The position numbers and the translations under genes are program-made. This document shows positions 1 to 6,263 of a DNA stretch of 7,828 nt, piece after piece. Under the pieces are notes generated by a model that saw only the letters and a list, made by a program, of their open reading frames with translations, was not told the origin of the DNA and searched no databases. This DNA is from Alphaproteobacteria bacterium (GTDB taxonomy: Bacteria > Pseudomonadota > Alphaproteobacteria > ATCC43930 > CGMCC-115725). Location: the NCBI GenBank assembly GCA_017353855.1, contig JAFMSA010000169.1, forward strand, positions 1 to 7,828. Direction: 5' to 3'. Position 1 is the stretch's first letter. Every line of letters starts with the position of its first letter.

Positions 1-9
1 AAAACCGCG

Positions 10-32
10 CTCCCCCGTAGGTCGAGGGGGAG
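10..32. terminator. GC hairpin at left edge, possible terminator
   Basis: CTCCCCC (10-16) pairs perfectly with GGGGGAG (26-32) around a 9-base loop. On the minus strand the hairpin is followed after five bases by TTTT at the window edge. That would suit an intrinsic terminator for a minus-strand transcript, but the T run is displaced and short. On the plus strand no T run follows. Function is uncertain. Confidence 0.25.
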
Positions 33-166
33 GCTTGGAGACTACGTTGTCTAGAAATGCAAGACCGACATCCGAACGCTTGCTCAGTTCGAACCCCTCG
101 AAGGTGCGGCTGCAGACAAGCATTGGGGCGGGGATGATACGGATCGTACTCAAACGCTGGCTGGCA

Positions 167-239
167 ACATTGGCGAGGGGAACGCAAGCCAATGTCCCCG
201 CCCTGGCGGCCGGGCTCCTCCCCCTGTCTCAGGCCAGGG
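167..239 (+). promoter_or_regulatory. Structured leader with tandem hairpins
   Basis: ACATTGGC at 167-174 pairs perfectly with GCCAATGT at 188-195. Directly after it, CCCTGGC at 201-207 pairs with GCCAGGG at 233-239, ending 11 bases before the ribosome binding site of the first gene. An alternative fold pairs GGC (172-174) plus GGGG (177-180) with CCCC (196-199) plus GCC (200-202), and this excludes the first hairpin. The arrangement could act as a leader control element. GC-rich DNA makes chance pairing common, and no known riboswitch consensus was recognised. Confidence 0.3.
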
Positions 240-250
240 GTATCCGCCCC

Positions 251-256
251 GGAAAG
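251..256 (+). promoter_or_regulatory. Ribosome binding site fixing the DUF1445 start
   Basis: GGAAAG lies five bases before the ATG at 262 and is the best Shine-Dalgarno match in the region. It supports this ATG as the start. The conserved family sequence begins about 20 residues later. Confidence 0.55.
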
Positions 257-261
257 ATCCG

Positions 262-1062
262 ATGACCGCTTTCCTTGATCGAGGGGTCGCGGCCGGCCGG
301 CGTGAGCGGCTGCGAATCCGAGCGGGGGATTTCGCGGGCCCCACGGCGGGATTGGCGCCGGGCAACGTGCAAGCGAACCTCGTGATTCTGCCCCAGGCGC
401 TGGCCCACGATTTTCTGAGATTTGCGCAGGCCAACCCGAAACCCTGTCCGGTGCTGGCAGTGTCGCAGCCCGGCAACCCGCGCCTGCCGGCTGCGGGCGA
501 GGATTTGGACATCCGCACCGATCTGCCGCGATACCGCGTCTGGCGGCGCGGCGAACTCGTCGACGAACCGCCCGAGATCGGGCATCTCTGGCGCGAGGAT
601 CTGGTGAGCTTTGCGCTCGGCTGCTCGTTTTCGTTTGAACAGGCATTGATCGAAGACGGCATCGAGCTGCGTCATATCAGCCGCGGTGCCAATGTGCCGA
701 TGTACCGCACGAACATCCCGTGCGAGCCGGCGGAGCCGTTTGCCGGCCCGCTTGTCGTCTCGATGCGCCCGCTCAAACCGGCCGATGCGATTCGCGCCAT
801 CCAGATCACCTCGCGGTTTCCTTCGGTGCACGGCGCACCGGTGCATATCGGCTTGCCGGCCGAAATCGGCATCGCCGACTTGACCAAACCCGATTACGGC
901 GATGCCGTGCCGGTCGAGAGCGGCGAACTCCCGGTGTTTTGGGCCTGCGGTGTTACGCCGCAAGCCGTGATTGCGCATGTCCGGCCGGAATTCTGCATCA
1001 CGCACGCGCCCGGCTCGATGCTGATCACCGATCTCGTCAACTCCCGGCTGGCAAGCCTCTGA
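262..1062 (+). CDS. DUF1445/UPF0317 protein, D-glutamate cyclase N-terminal-domain homologue
   Basis: This 266-residue protein belongs to the DUF1445 (UPF0317, 'putative hydro-lyase') family, and its length is normal for a bacterial stand-alone member. Motifs visible in order are GPTAGLAPGNVQANLVILP (26-44), NPKPCPVL (58-65), a DIRTDLPRYRVWRRG stretch (83-97), FALGCSFSFE (117-126), NVPMYRTNIPC (144-154), GPLVVSMRPL (162-171), VHGAPVHIG (189-197), PVFWACGVTPQ (224-234) and THAPGSM (247-253). No signal peptide or membrane segment is seen, so it is probably cytosolic. In vertebrates this domain forms the N-terminal half of mitochondrial D-glutamate cyclase, which dehydrates D-Glu to 5-oxo-D-proline. 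The next gene encodes the matching C-terminal half, so the two plausibly work together. Activity of the bacterial single-domain form is inferred. It is the first gene of the operon with murL and murD2. Confidence 0.88.
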   Translation: MTAFLDRGVAAGRRERLRIRAGDFAGPTAGLAPGNVQANLVILPQALAHDFLRFAQANPKPCPVLAVSQPGNPRLPAAGEDLDIRTDLPRYRVWRRGELVDEPPEIGHLWREDLVSFALGCSFSFEQALIEDGIELRHISRGANVPMYRTNIPCEPAEPFAGPLVVSMRPLKPADAIRAIQITSRFPSVHGAPVHIGLPAEIGIADLTKPDYGDAVPVESGELPVFWACGVTPQAVIAHVRPEFCITHAPGSMLITDLVNSRLASL

Positions 1063-1088
1063 AAGCCGCTTTCGATGTGGCCCCGGCA

Positions 1089-2006
1089 ATGACAGCTGCC
1101 GTCAGCCTGCCGGACCCGCATTCGCTGGTGGACCGAATCGAGCGTCTCGTCCAGGTCGATGTCGGGCGTAACATGACGGCGCTATTCGATGCCGCGCGCG
1201 GCGGTCTGTGGTCCGCCGCCCGCGCGCTCGCGACAGCGCCTGCCGTCAGAGTCGGCCTGATTACCGGCTTCTACGTGCCGCTCGGCTCGCCGCCCGCGGC
1301 CGAAACCGACGGCCCGGTGGGCGCAGCATTGCTCGCCAGAGGCCTGCGCAACGCCGGCATTGCCTGCCGCCTGGCTACCGACGAGCCCTGCCGCGGCGCC
1401 TGTGCAGCCGCGGTGGCGGGAGCGGGCGTTTCAGACGTCCCGGTCGACACCGCCGATATCGCCGCGATGATCCGCACCTGGCGGCAGGCCGGGGTCACGC
1501 ATGCGATCTCCATCGAGCGCTGCGGCCGCAGCGCCGACGGCAGCCCGCGCAATATGCGGGGTCTCGATATCGGTTCCTATACCGCACCGCTCGATGAGCT
1601 TTTCACGGCCGGGCCGTGGAAAACGATCGCGGTCGGCGACGGCGGGAATGAAATCGGCATGGGCTCTCTCGCCCGTGAATCGATCGCGCGGCATGTCGAG
1701 CACGGCGAGACGATCGCCTGCGTCACCCCGGCGCAGCATCTGATTGTCGCCGGGGTTTCCAATTGGGGAGCCTACGCGCTTGCCGGAGCGCTCGCCGCGT
1801 TGCGCGCGGATTGGCGCAGCGCGCTGATCGCCTGCCTCGACGAAGAGCTCGACCGGGCAATCCTCGCGGCGACGGTCGATCACGGGCCCGCAGTGGACGG
1901 TGTGTCTCGCCGGCGCGCGATGACCGTCGATAACCTCGACATCGCCAGCCATCACCAAAAACTGCGCGGTATCCGCGCGCTGGCCGAGACGGTGTATGGA
2001 CTATAA
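1089..2006 (+). CDS. DUF4392 protein, D-glutamate cyclase C-terminal-domain homologue
   Basis: This 305-residue protein matches the DUF4392 family, the C-terminal half of vertebrate D-glutamate cyclase. Visible motifs are VGLITGFYVPLG (55-66), AETDGPVGA (71-79), SIERCGRSADG followed by NMRGLDI (141-161), VGDGGNEIGMG (182-192), VSNWGAYAL (223-231) and DGVSRRRAMTVDNLD (270-284). No membrane segment or export signal is seen. The start is not certain. ATG 1089 has no good Shine-Dalgarno; an in-frame GTG at 1077, preceded by GAAAG at 1061, would add four residues. The frame stays open upstream to 720, but that part overlaps the DUF1445 gene and is not family-like. The gene follows DUF1445 by 26 bases and overlaps murL by 11, suggesting one transcript and coupled translation. 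Predicted role: D-Glu to 5-oxo-D-proline together with the DUF1445 protein. Confidence 0.87.
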   Translation: MTAAVSLPDPHSLVDRIERLVQVDVGRNMTALFDAARGGLWSAARALATAPAVRVGLITGFYVPLGSPPAAETDGPVGAALLARGLRNAGIACRLATDEPCRGACAAAVAGAGVSDVPVDTADIAAMIRTWRQAGVTHAISIERCGRSADGSPRNMRGLDIGSYTAPLDELFTAGPWKTIAVGDGGNEIGMGSLARESIARHVEHGETIACVTPAQHLIVAGVSNWGAYALAGALAALRADWRSALIACLDEELDRAILAATVDHGPAVDGVSRRRAMTVDNLDIASHHQKLRGIRALAETVYGL

Positions 2007-3324
2007 GGCGTTTGTCTTCGAAGACTATTGTTATGATCCCGCGGCATCGACGCTTCGTCTGCACTACCGGTTTAGCGAAGGGCCACGGTTCGAAGAACAA
2101 CTGGTCTTCGATTTCACCTCCCGGCGGCTTAGCCTGTCGGGAATGCAGGTGCTCGACCGGATCTTCCGCCTGATTTTCCTGCTGTCGGGAGTGAGTTATT
2201 ATAAAGCGTTCGTCCCGAAGCTGCTGAGCTGCGAGGCTTTCGCGCTCGACAAAGCCACCGCCCGGTTTGTGCAAACATTCTATGAGAAGGGTCTGGCCGA
2301 GTTCGCGTTCACCAACGCGCTCCCGCTCGGCGGGCACCTGAGCTTCGAGGCGGATTCGGCACCGGCGCCCGCCCCGATCGAGCTCGATCTTCCGCGCAGC
2401 ACGCTGGTTCCGGTCGGCGGCGGGAAGGACTCGATCGTCACGATCGAATGCCTCAGGCAAGGCCACGATCCGGTGGTCCTCTTTTCGTTGGGTGACGCCG
2501 AACCGATCAACGCGTGCATCAGGGCGGCCGACCTGCCCTTCGTCAGAGTCCACCGGCAGCTGGACAATGGCCTCGTCGAGCTCAACCGGGCCGGCGCGCT
2601 CAACGGCCACGTTCCGATCACCGGAATTTTGAGCGCCATCGCCCTGGCCTGCGCCGTCTTATGCGGCTGCGATACCGTCGCGATGTCTAACGAGCATTCC
2701 GCCAACGCGCCCAACCTCACCGTCGACGGTCTCGAGGTAAATCATCAATTCAGCAAATCGCTCCAATTCGAGACAGATTTTGCAGAATACACCGAACGTT
2801 TCGTCTCCCCGAGCCTCCACTACTTTTCATTGCTGCGGCCGCTTTCGGAAATCGAGATCGCCCGGAGATTTGCGAATTATCCCGCGTATTTCGGAGTTTT
2901 CCGGAGCTGTAATGCAGCCTTCAAGCAGTCGCGGGCCGCGCGCCGGGGTCATTGGTGCTGCAACTGTCCGAAATGCCGGTTTGTGTTCCTCGCACTCGCG
3001 CCCTTCGTGGGAAAGTCCGAGCTGACCGGGATCTTCGGTGGCAACCTGCTGGACGACCGGGCGCAACGCGACGGGTTCGCGCAGCTGTGCGGGCTGCAGG
3101 AGCACAAGCCCTTCGAATGCGTCGGGGAAACGGCCGAGAGCGCGGCCGTGATGGCCCATCTCGCCGACCATCCCGACTGGCGCGCCGACGCGGTCGTGCG
3201 CGAGCTGAGCCAGACGCTCGCGCTGCGGCAAAAGGGCCCGACCGAATACCGCGCGTTGTTCGAGGCCAGGCACCCGCATCGGGTCCCCGCCCGGTATCTG
3301 GCCATGCTCGATGCGTGCAGCTGA
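1996..3324 (+). CDS. murL: MurL, UDP-MurNAc-L-Ala-L-Glu epimerase
   Basis: This 442-residue protein matches MurL, which inverts the terminal L-Glu of UDP-MurNAc-L-Ala-L-Glu to D-Glu in an ATP- and Mg-dependent cytosolic step, first described in Xanthomonas. Its ATP-binding PP-loop-like motif PVGGGKDS is at 139-146. Other family-like stretches are SNEHSANAPN (231-240), a cysteine-rich HWCCNCPKCRF (319-329) and KPFECVGE (371-378). It starts inside the end of the DUF4392 gene (11-base overlap) and ends 14 bases into murD2, with no strong Shine-Dalgarno of its own, so coupled translation is likely. The adjacent MurD2 supplies its substrate, which strongly supports the call. The protein is complete, with no frameshift. 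The main alternative, a generic PP-loop/adenine nucleotide alpha hydrolase-like protein, is less likely given this context. Confidence 0.92.
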   Translation: MDYKAFVFEDYCYDPAASTLRLHYRFSEGPRFEEQLVFDFTSRRLSLSGMQVLDRIFRLIFLLSGVSYYKAFVPKLLSCEAFALDKATARFVQTFYEKGLAEFAFTNALPLGGHLSFEADSAPAPAPIELDLPRSTLVPVGGGKDSIVTIECLRQGHDPVVLFSLGDAEPINACIRAADLPFVRVHRQLDNGLVELNRAGALNGHVPITGILSAIALACAVLCGCDTVAMSNEHSANAPNLTVDGLEVNHQFSKSLQFETDFAEYTERFVSPSLHYFSLLRPLSEIEIARRFANYPAYFGVFRSCNAAFKQSRAARRGHWCCNCPKCRFVFLALAPFVGKSELTGIFGGNLLDDRAQRDGFAQLCGLQEHKPFECVGETAESAAVMAHLADHPDWRADAVVRELSQTLALRQKGPTEYRALFEARHPHRVPARYLAMLDACS

Positions 3325-4687
3325 GCTCGCGTCCCGCCGTGTCGCGGTGTGGGGGCTCGGCCGCGAGGGTCGCGCGGCGATCGGCATGCTGCGCAAAGAG
3401 CATCCGAGCCTGCCTCTCCTCGTGCTCGACGATGCGGCCGGCGGCCGCCCGCCGGAAGGGGCCGGCAGCAACATCGATTACGCCTTCGGCGCGGACGCGA
3501 TCGCCCGCGCGATCGAGAATATCGACGTCATCGTCAAATCGCCCGGCGTCAGCCTTTACCGCCGCGAGATCCGTTCCGCGCGGGAAAAAGGGATCAAGGT
3601 CACATCGTTACTGAACCTGTGGTTTGCCGAGCCGATCACGATCACGACGATCTGCGTGACCGGCACCAAAGGGAAAAGCACGACCGCGTCACTGGTCGCG
3701 CATATTCTGCAAAATCTCGGCCGGCGCGTCGCCTTGGTCGGGAACATCGGCATCCCGATCACCGAGCTCGACTGCGCAGCAGCCGATATCGCCGTCATCG
3801 AGGTCTCGAGTTATCAGGCTGCCGATTTCCGTGGAACATGCGATGTCGCGGTCCTGACGTCACTCTATCCGGAACATCTCGACTGGCACCTTACGGTCGA
3901 GAATTACTTTCGCGACAAGATCAACCTGGTGAGCCGCGGCAAATACCGGATCATCAGCGCTGAAACGGCGCACACGGTCGAGCGGCTCGCCGACAATACC
4001 GGGGCATGCCAGTATCGGTTTAATGACGACAGCCGGATCCACGCGCGCGGCACCCGGATATTCGACGGTCCCAACCTGATCGGGGAAGTACGCAACGCCT
4101 ATCTCGCCCGCTCGCACAACCTCTCGAATCTGTGCGCAGGACTGGGGGTCGCACGGTCTCTCGGGATCGACGCGGAAGCCGCGCTCGGCGCAGCGGAGGG
4201 CTTTCGTGGACTGCCGCACCGTCAGCAGGAGCTAGGGGTGGTCGACGGCGTGCTGTTTGTCGACGACAGCATCTCGACGATCCCAGAATCGACCGCTGCT
4301 GCTTTGGCGGCCTATGCCGGCCGCGACATAGCCGTGATCGTCGGCGGTTACGATCGTGGGATCGAATACCGCGAGCTGGTCGAAGCAACGGTCGGCGGTG
4401 CCGCAAGGGCCCTCATCTGCCTCGGCCAGAGCGGCCGGCGGATATACTGTCTGGCGCGCGAGATCGCCGCTCGCGGCCAGCGGATCTGCGCCATCCGTCA
4501 GGCGAACTCGATGAAGGAGGCCGTTTTGCTCGCGCGGCGCGCGATACCGCCCGGGGGCGTGGTTCTGCTGTCGCCGGCCGCCCCGAGCTACGGCGATTAC
4601 CGCGACTACATCGAGCGCGGTCGCGATTTCGCGGCGCACGCGGGCATCGGCGCTTTCGGTTGTGACGTCAGCCATTCCGATCGGTAA
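3311..4687 (+). CDS. murD2: MurD2, UDP-MurNAc-L-Ala--L-Glu ligase
   Basis: This 458-residue Mur ligase has the full three-domain layout. The N-terminal Rossmann-like motif is VWGLGREG (13-20). The central ATPase P-loop GTKGKST is at 118-124, followed by VGNIG (143-147), EVSSYQ (164-169) and PEHLDWH (187-193). K203 in FRDKINLV is the likely carbamylated lysine. SHNLSN (268-273) and LPHR (301-304) lead into the C-terminal domain, with DDSISTIPESTAAAL (318-332), GGYDRG (345-350) and SPAAPSYGDYRDY (421-433). Ordinary MurD has an NDSKATN-type stretch where this protein has DDSISTIPES, as I recall for MurD2 proteins. MurD2 couples L-Glu to UDP-MurNAc-L-Ala with ATP, and MurL, encoded immediately upstream, then epimerises the product. 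The start at 3311 lies within the murL stop region and lacks its own ribosome site. Ordinary MurD (D-Glu-specific) is the alternative, disfavoured by the linked murL. Confidence 0.92.
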   Translation: MRAAELASRRVAVWGLGREGRAAIGMLRKEHPSLPLLVLDDAAGGRPPEGAGSNIDYAFGADAIARAIENIDVIVKSPGVSLYRREIRSAREKGIKVTSLLNLWFAEPITITTICVTGTKGKSTTASLVAHILQNLGRRVALVGNIGIPITELDCAAADIAVIEVSSYQAADFRGTCDVAVLTSLYPEHLDWHLTVENYFRDKINLVSRGKYRIISAETAHTVERLADNTGACQYRFNDDSRIHARGTRIFDGPNLIGEVRNAYLARSHNLSNLCAGLGVARSLGIDAEAALGAAEGFRGLPHRQQELGVVDGVLFVDDSISTIPESTAAALAAYAGRDIAVIVGGYDRGIEYRELVEATVGGAARALICLGQSGRRIYCLAREIAARGQRICAIRQANSMKEAVLLARRAIPPGGVVLLSPAAPSYGDYRDYIERGRDFAAHAGIGAFGCDVSHSDR

Positions 4688-4788
4688 TAGCTGGCATCGG
4701 GGAACGGCGGGAACCGTCACTGAATCGATCGCCTAGAACGTGACACAAGGTCGCGCTATCGTAGAGCGGCCCGCTCGGAAGGACCCGC
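4688..4788. other. Gap after murD2
   Basis: These 101 bases contain no gene and no convincing intrinsic terminator; the best hairpin is a 4-base stem at 4704-4717. A GTGACA at 4740-4745 with TAGAGC at 4762-4767 (16-base spacing) is a very weak promoter candidate for the small gene at 4789. A short near-palindrome (4764-4776) sits just before that gene's ribosome site. Whether transcription continues from murD2 cannot be decided from the sequence. Confidence 0.4.
4777..4783 (+). promoter_or_regulatory. Ribosome binding site of the small membrane protein
   Basis: GGAAGGA lies five bases before the ATG at 4789. It is a strong Shine-Dalgarno and is the main reason to accept this short gene as real. 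Confidence 0.6.
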
Positions 4789-5007
4789 ATGGGCGCGAGG
4801 CTGCAGCCTCCCGATCCGTTCGGCTACGGCAGACGCCCCGCAACATTTTCGGCTTGGGCGATCGCGATCGTTTTCGCAACCCTCGCCATCATCAGTTTCG
4901 CGGTCGACCAGACGGTGGACTTCGCGCCGAGTGACGATCAAGCCGCACCGTCGCTGCTGCATCCGGTCAAACTCATCCAGTCGTTGATCGGCACTGCCGG
5001 GCCCTAG
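4789..5007 (+). CDS. Small single-pass membrane protein of unknown function
   Basis: This 72-residue protein is not recognised as any named family. Residues 1-18 are polar and contain prolines and arginines (positive RR at 15-16). A hydrophobic segment at about 20-39 (FSAWAIAIVFATLAIISFAV) is long enough to span the membrane once. The tail at 40-72 is acidic at first (D40, D44, D49, D50) and then becomes amphipathic. The positive-inside rule suggests an N-in orientation. There is no lipobox and no obvious signal peptidase site, so it is more likely an anchored small protein than a secreted one. A strong ribosome site supports translation. It lies 101 bases after murD2 on the same strand; a link to cell-wall synthesis is only a positional guess. 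Confidence 0.6.
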   Translation: MGARLQPPDPFGYGRRPATFSAWAIAIVFATLAIISFAVDQTVDFAPSDDQAAPSLLHPVKLIQSLIGTAGP

Positions 5008-5062
5008 GCGCCGGCGCTTCTCCGCGCTTGCCATTTGGCCGGGTGCGGGTAGCTTCGGGTGC

Positions 5063-5302
5063 GTGTCAACGCGGCGGATGTGTTTTGTCGTTCTCGCCGG
5101 CGGCATCCTTGCCGCCTGCAGCGGATCAACGCCTATTTTGCTTCGGGGAGACGCTAACTCGGCACAGGTGGGCTTCAGCGGCAACGTCGATGCCGCGACG
5201 CGGGTCGCCAAGCAGCATTGCGCGCAGTACGAGCGGGTGCCCAGGTTTCTCGACGCGGAGGAGGACATCGCCTTCTTCGACTGCGTTCGTCGCCAACCTT
5301 AG
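5063..5302 (+). CDS. Small predicted lipoprotein
   Basis: This 79-residue protein begins with a lipoprotein signal: positive residues at R4-R5, a hydrophobic core at about 6-16, and a lipobox LAAC with the acylated cysteine at 19. The mature part is about 61 residues and holds two further cysteines, C53 in HCAQY (52-56) and C74 in FFDCV (71-75), which could form a disulfide in the periplasm. Ser at +2 after the cysteine would favour outer-membrane sorting. The GTG at 5063 gives a full signal peptide; the in-frame ATG at 5078 is an alternative that leaves a shorter one. No strong ribosome site precedes either start. The fold is not recognised. The gene lies between the small membrane protein and the GST on the same strand. 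Confidence 0.65.
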   Translation: MSTRRMCFVVLAGGILAACSGSTPILLRGDANSAQVGFSGNVDAATRVAKQHCAQYERVPRFLDAEEDIAFFDCVRRQP

Positions 5303-5412
5303 CATGGCAGGCCTGACGGCCGGCCTCGAGGCGGAGCGATTGCCGCTTGAAGAGGATCGCGATCGCGATAATCCTGCTTGCGGCCGGTCGGCGGAGGCGG
5401 AACGGGCGAGAA

Positions 5413-5420
5413 GAGGAAAG
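5413..5420 (+). promoter_or_regulatory. Ribosome binding site of the GST gene
   Basis: GAGGAAAG lies about ten bases before the ATG at 5431. It favours this ATG over the TTG at 5347, which would add a 28-residue arginine-rich extension absent from YfcG-type proteins. Confidence 0.5.
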
Positions 5421-5430
5421 GCGGACCCCG

Positions 5431-6057
5431 ATGAGCATTGAACTTCACACGTGGAATACCCCGAACGGGCGCAAAATCAGCGTCGCGCTCGAAGAGATGG
5501 GGCTGCCCTATACGGTGAAGACCGTCAACATTTCAAAAGGCGAGCAATTCACCCCTGCCTTCGTGAAGATCAGCCCGAACAGCAAGATCCCGGCGATTGT
5601 CGACCCGGAAGGTCCAGGCGGCGCGCCAATCAGCATTTTCGAGTCGGGCGCGATTTTGATCTACCTCGGTCAGAAGACCGGTAAATTCTGGCCGGGCGAC
5701 CTGCGGCACCAGGTGCCTGTGCTCGAATGGCTGATGTGGCAGATGGGCGGGTTCGGCCCAATGCCCGGCCAGGTGCATCATTTTCTGCAAGTCGCCAACG
5801 AGCAGGACCGGCGTTACGGCCTCGAGCGCTACTCCAAAGAGACGCGCCGGCTCTATGGCGTGCTCGACAAACGCCTCGGTGAGGCGGCGTTCGCCGCCGG
5901 CGAGATCTCGATCGCCGATTTCGCGATCCTCGGCTGGGCTTGGCGGCACGAACGCCATCAGGTCAATCTGGCGGACTTTCCGAATGTGAAGCGCTGGTAC
6001 GAGACGATGATGGCGCGCCCCGGCGTGCAGCGCGGCTTCGAGGTCGCGTTGAGTTAG
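5431..6057 (+). CDS. yfcG: YfcG-like (Nu-class) glutathione S-transferase, disulfide reductase type
   Basis: This 208-residue protein closely resembles E. coli YfcG, a cytosolic glutathione transferase with disulfide-bond reductase activity. The thioredoxin-like N-terminal domain (about 1-82) has TPNGRK at 10-15, where the conserved Thr and Asn of this class sit in place of a catalytic Ser, Cys or Tyr. The cis-proline is P54 in SKIPAIVD (51-58), and the glutathione-binding FESGAILIYL is at 70-79. The helical C-terminal domain follows, with EWLMWQMGGFGPMPGQVHHF (99-118), ERYSKETRRLYGVLDKRL (132-149) and the N-capping box SIADFA (160-165). Length is normal and the start matches the family. The gene points right and converges with the SRPBCC/ArsR pair. 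It probably acts in thiol redox balance; no link to the glutamate genes is visible. Confidence 0.92.
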   Translation: MSIELHTWNTPNGRKISVALEEMGLPYTVKTVNISKGEQFTPAFVKISPNSKIPAIVDPEGPGGAPISIFESGAILIYLGQKTGKFWPGDLRHQVPVLEWLMWQMGGFGPMPGQVHHFLQVANEQDRRYGLERYSKETRRLYGVLDKRLGEAAFAAGEISIADFAILGWAWRHERHQVNLADFPNVKRWYETMMARPGVQRGFEVALS

Positions 6058-6263
6058 GCGGTTCGGGGCAACCAGCCGGCCGGCGTGCAACGTGCGACCA
6101 AAGCGCGCTGGTAAGTGCTTTCAGAATAGCTCGCGCAGCAGCGCCCCGTCGCGCGTCGGTGGTGTCTGCGCGCGACGGCGCGAGCCGATTTCCCGCGAGG
6201 AAGCGATGCCGCATGTATCGTATTCGCGGGCGCGGGCGGCGCGTTGCACGTTACCAGCCGCGC
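6058..6263. other. Convergent intergenic region
   Basis: This gap of 206 bases separates the converging GST and SRPBCC genes. I see no gene in it. It holds the strong hairpin at 6142-6182 and a second inverted repeat, CCCGCGA (6192-6198) with TCGCGGG (6224-6230), separated by 25 bases. Confidence 0.6.
6142..6182. terminator. Strong GC hairpin between convergent genes, likely two-way terminator
   Basis: CCGTCGCGCG (6146-6155) pairs perfectly with CGCGCGACGG (6169-6178) around a 13-base loop. After one C/C mismatch the stem continues for three more pairs, giving 13 of 14 paired positions. It lies about 90 bases past the GST stop and 80 bases past the SRPBCC stop, as expected for a shared transcript end. 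No T run follows on either strand, so it is not a classical intrinsic terminator. It may act with Rho or as a 3' protective hairpin. Confidence 0.45.

Larger units (their letters stand above)
1..261. other. Upstream non-coding region of the glutamate operon
   Basis: I see no credible gene here. The open frame running through it on the plus strand gives a composition unlike a protein. What it does hold is several inverted repeats: 10-16 with 26-32, 88-92 with 98-102, 167-174 with 188-195, and 201-207 with 233-239. A Shine-Dalgarno-like GGAAAG follows at 251-256. No convincing -35/-10 pair was found. The region is presumably the promoter and leader of the operon starting at 262. Confidence 0.6.

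Noticed and set aside
83..105. Possible tRNA T-arm (GTTCGAACCCC)
   Set aside because: The short motif resembles a TPsiC arm, but no acceptor, D or anticodon stems can be built around it.
35..265. Plus-strand open frame of 76 codons before the DUF1445 gene
   Set aside because: It has a TTG start without a ribosome site and a composition unlike a protein. It overlaps the inverted repeats and the ribosome site of the next gene.
720..1088. Upstream extension of the DUF4392 frame
   Set aside because: It overlaps the DUF1445 gene in another frame, is Arg/Ala-rich and has no family similarity. The DUF4392 homology begins only after about 1089.
229..1089. Long minus-strand open frame opposite the DUF1445 gene
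   Set aside because: It is antisense to a gene with clear family motifs, and its Arg/His/Asp-rich composition is a codon-bias shadow.
1723..2610. Long minus-strand open frame across the DUF4392 and murL genes
   Set aside because: It crosses two well-supported plus-strand genes and shows no recognisable motif.
4704..4717. Hairpin after murD2 as a terminator
   Set aside because: The stem is only four base pairs and no T run follows.
5347..5430. N-terminal extension of the GST from TTG 5347
   Set aside because: YfcG-type proteins start directly before the first beta strand, and a ribosome site precedes ATG 5431. It is kept only as a low-interest finding.
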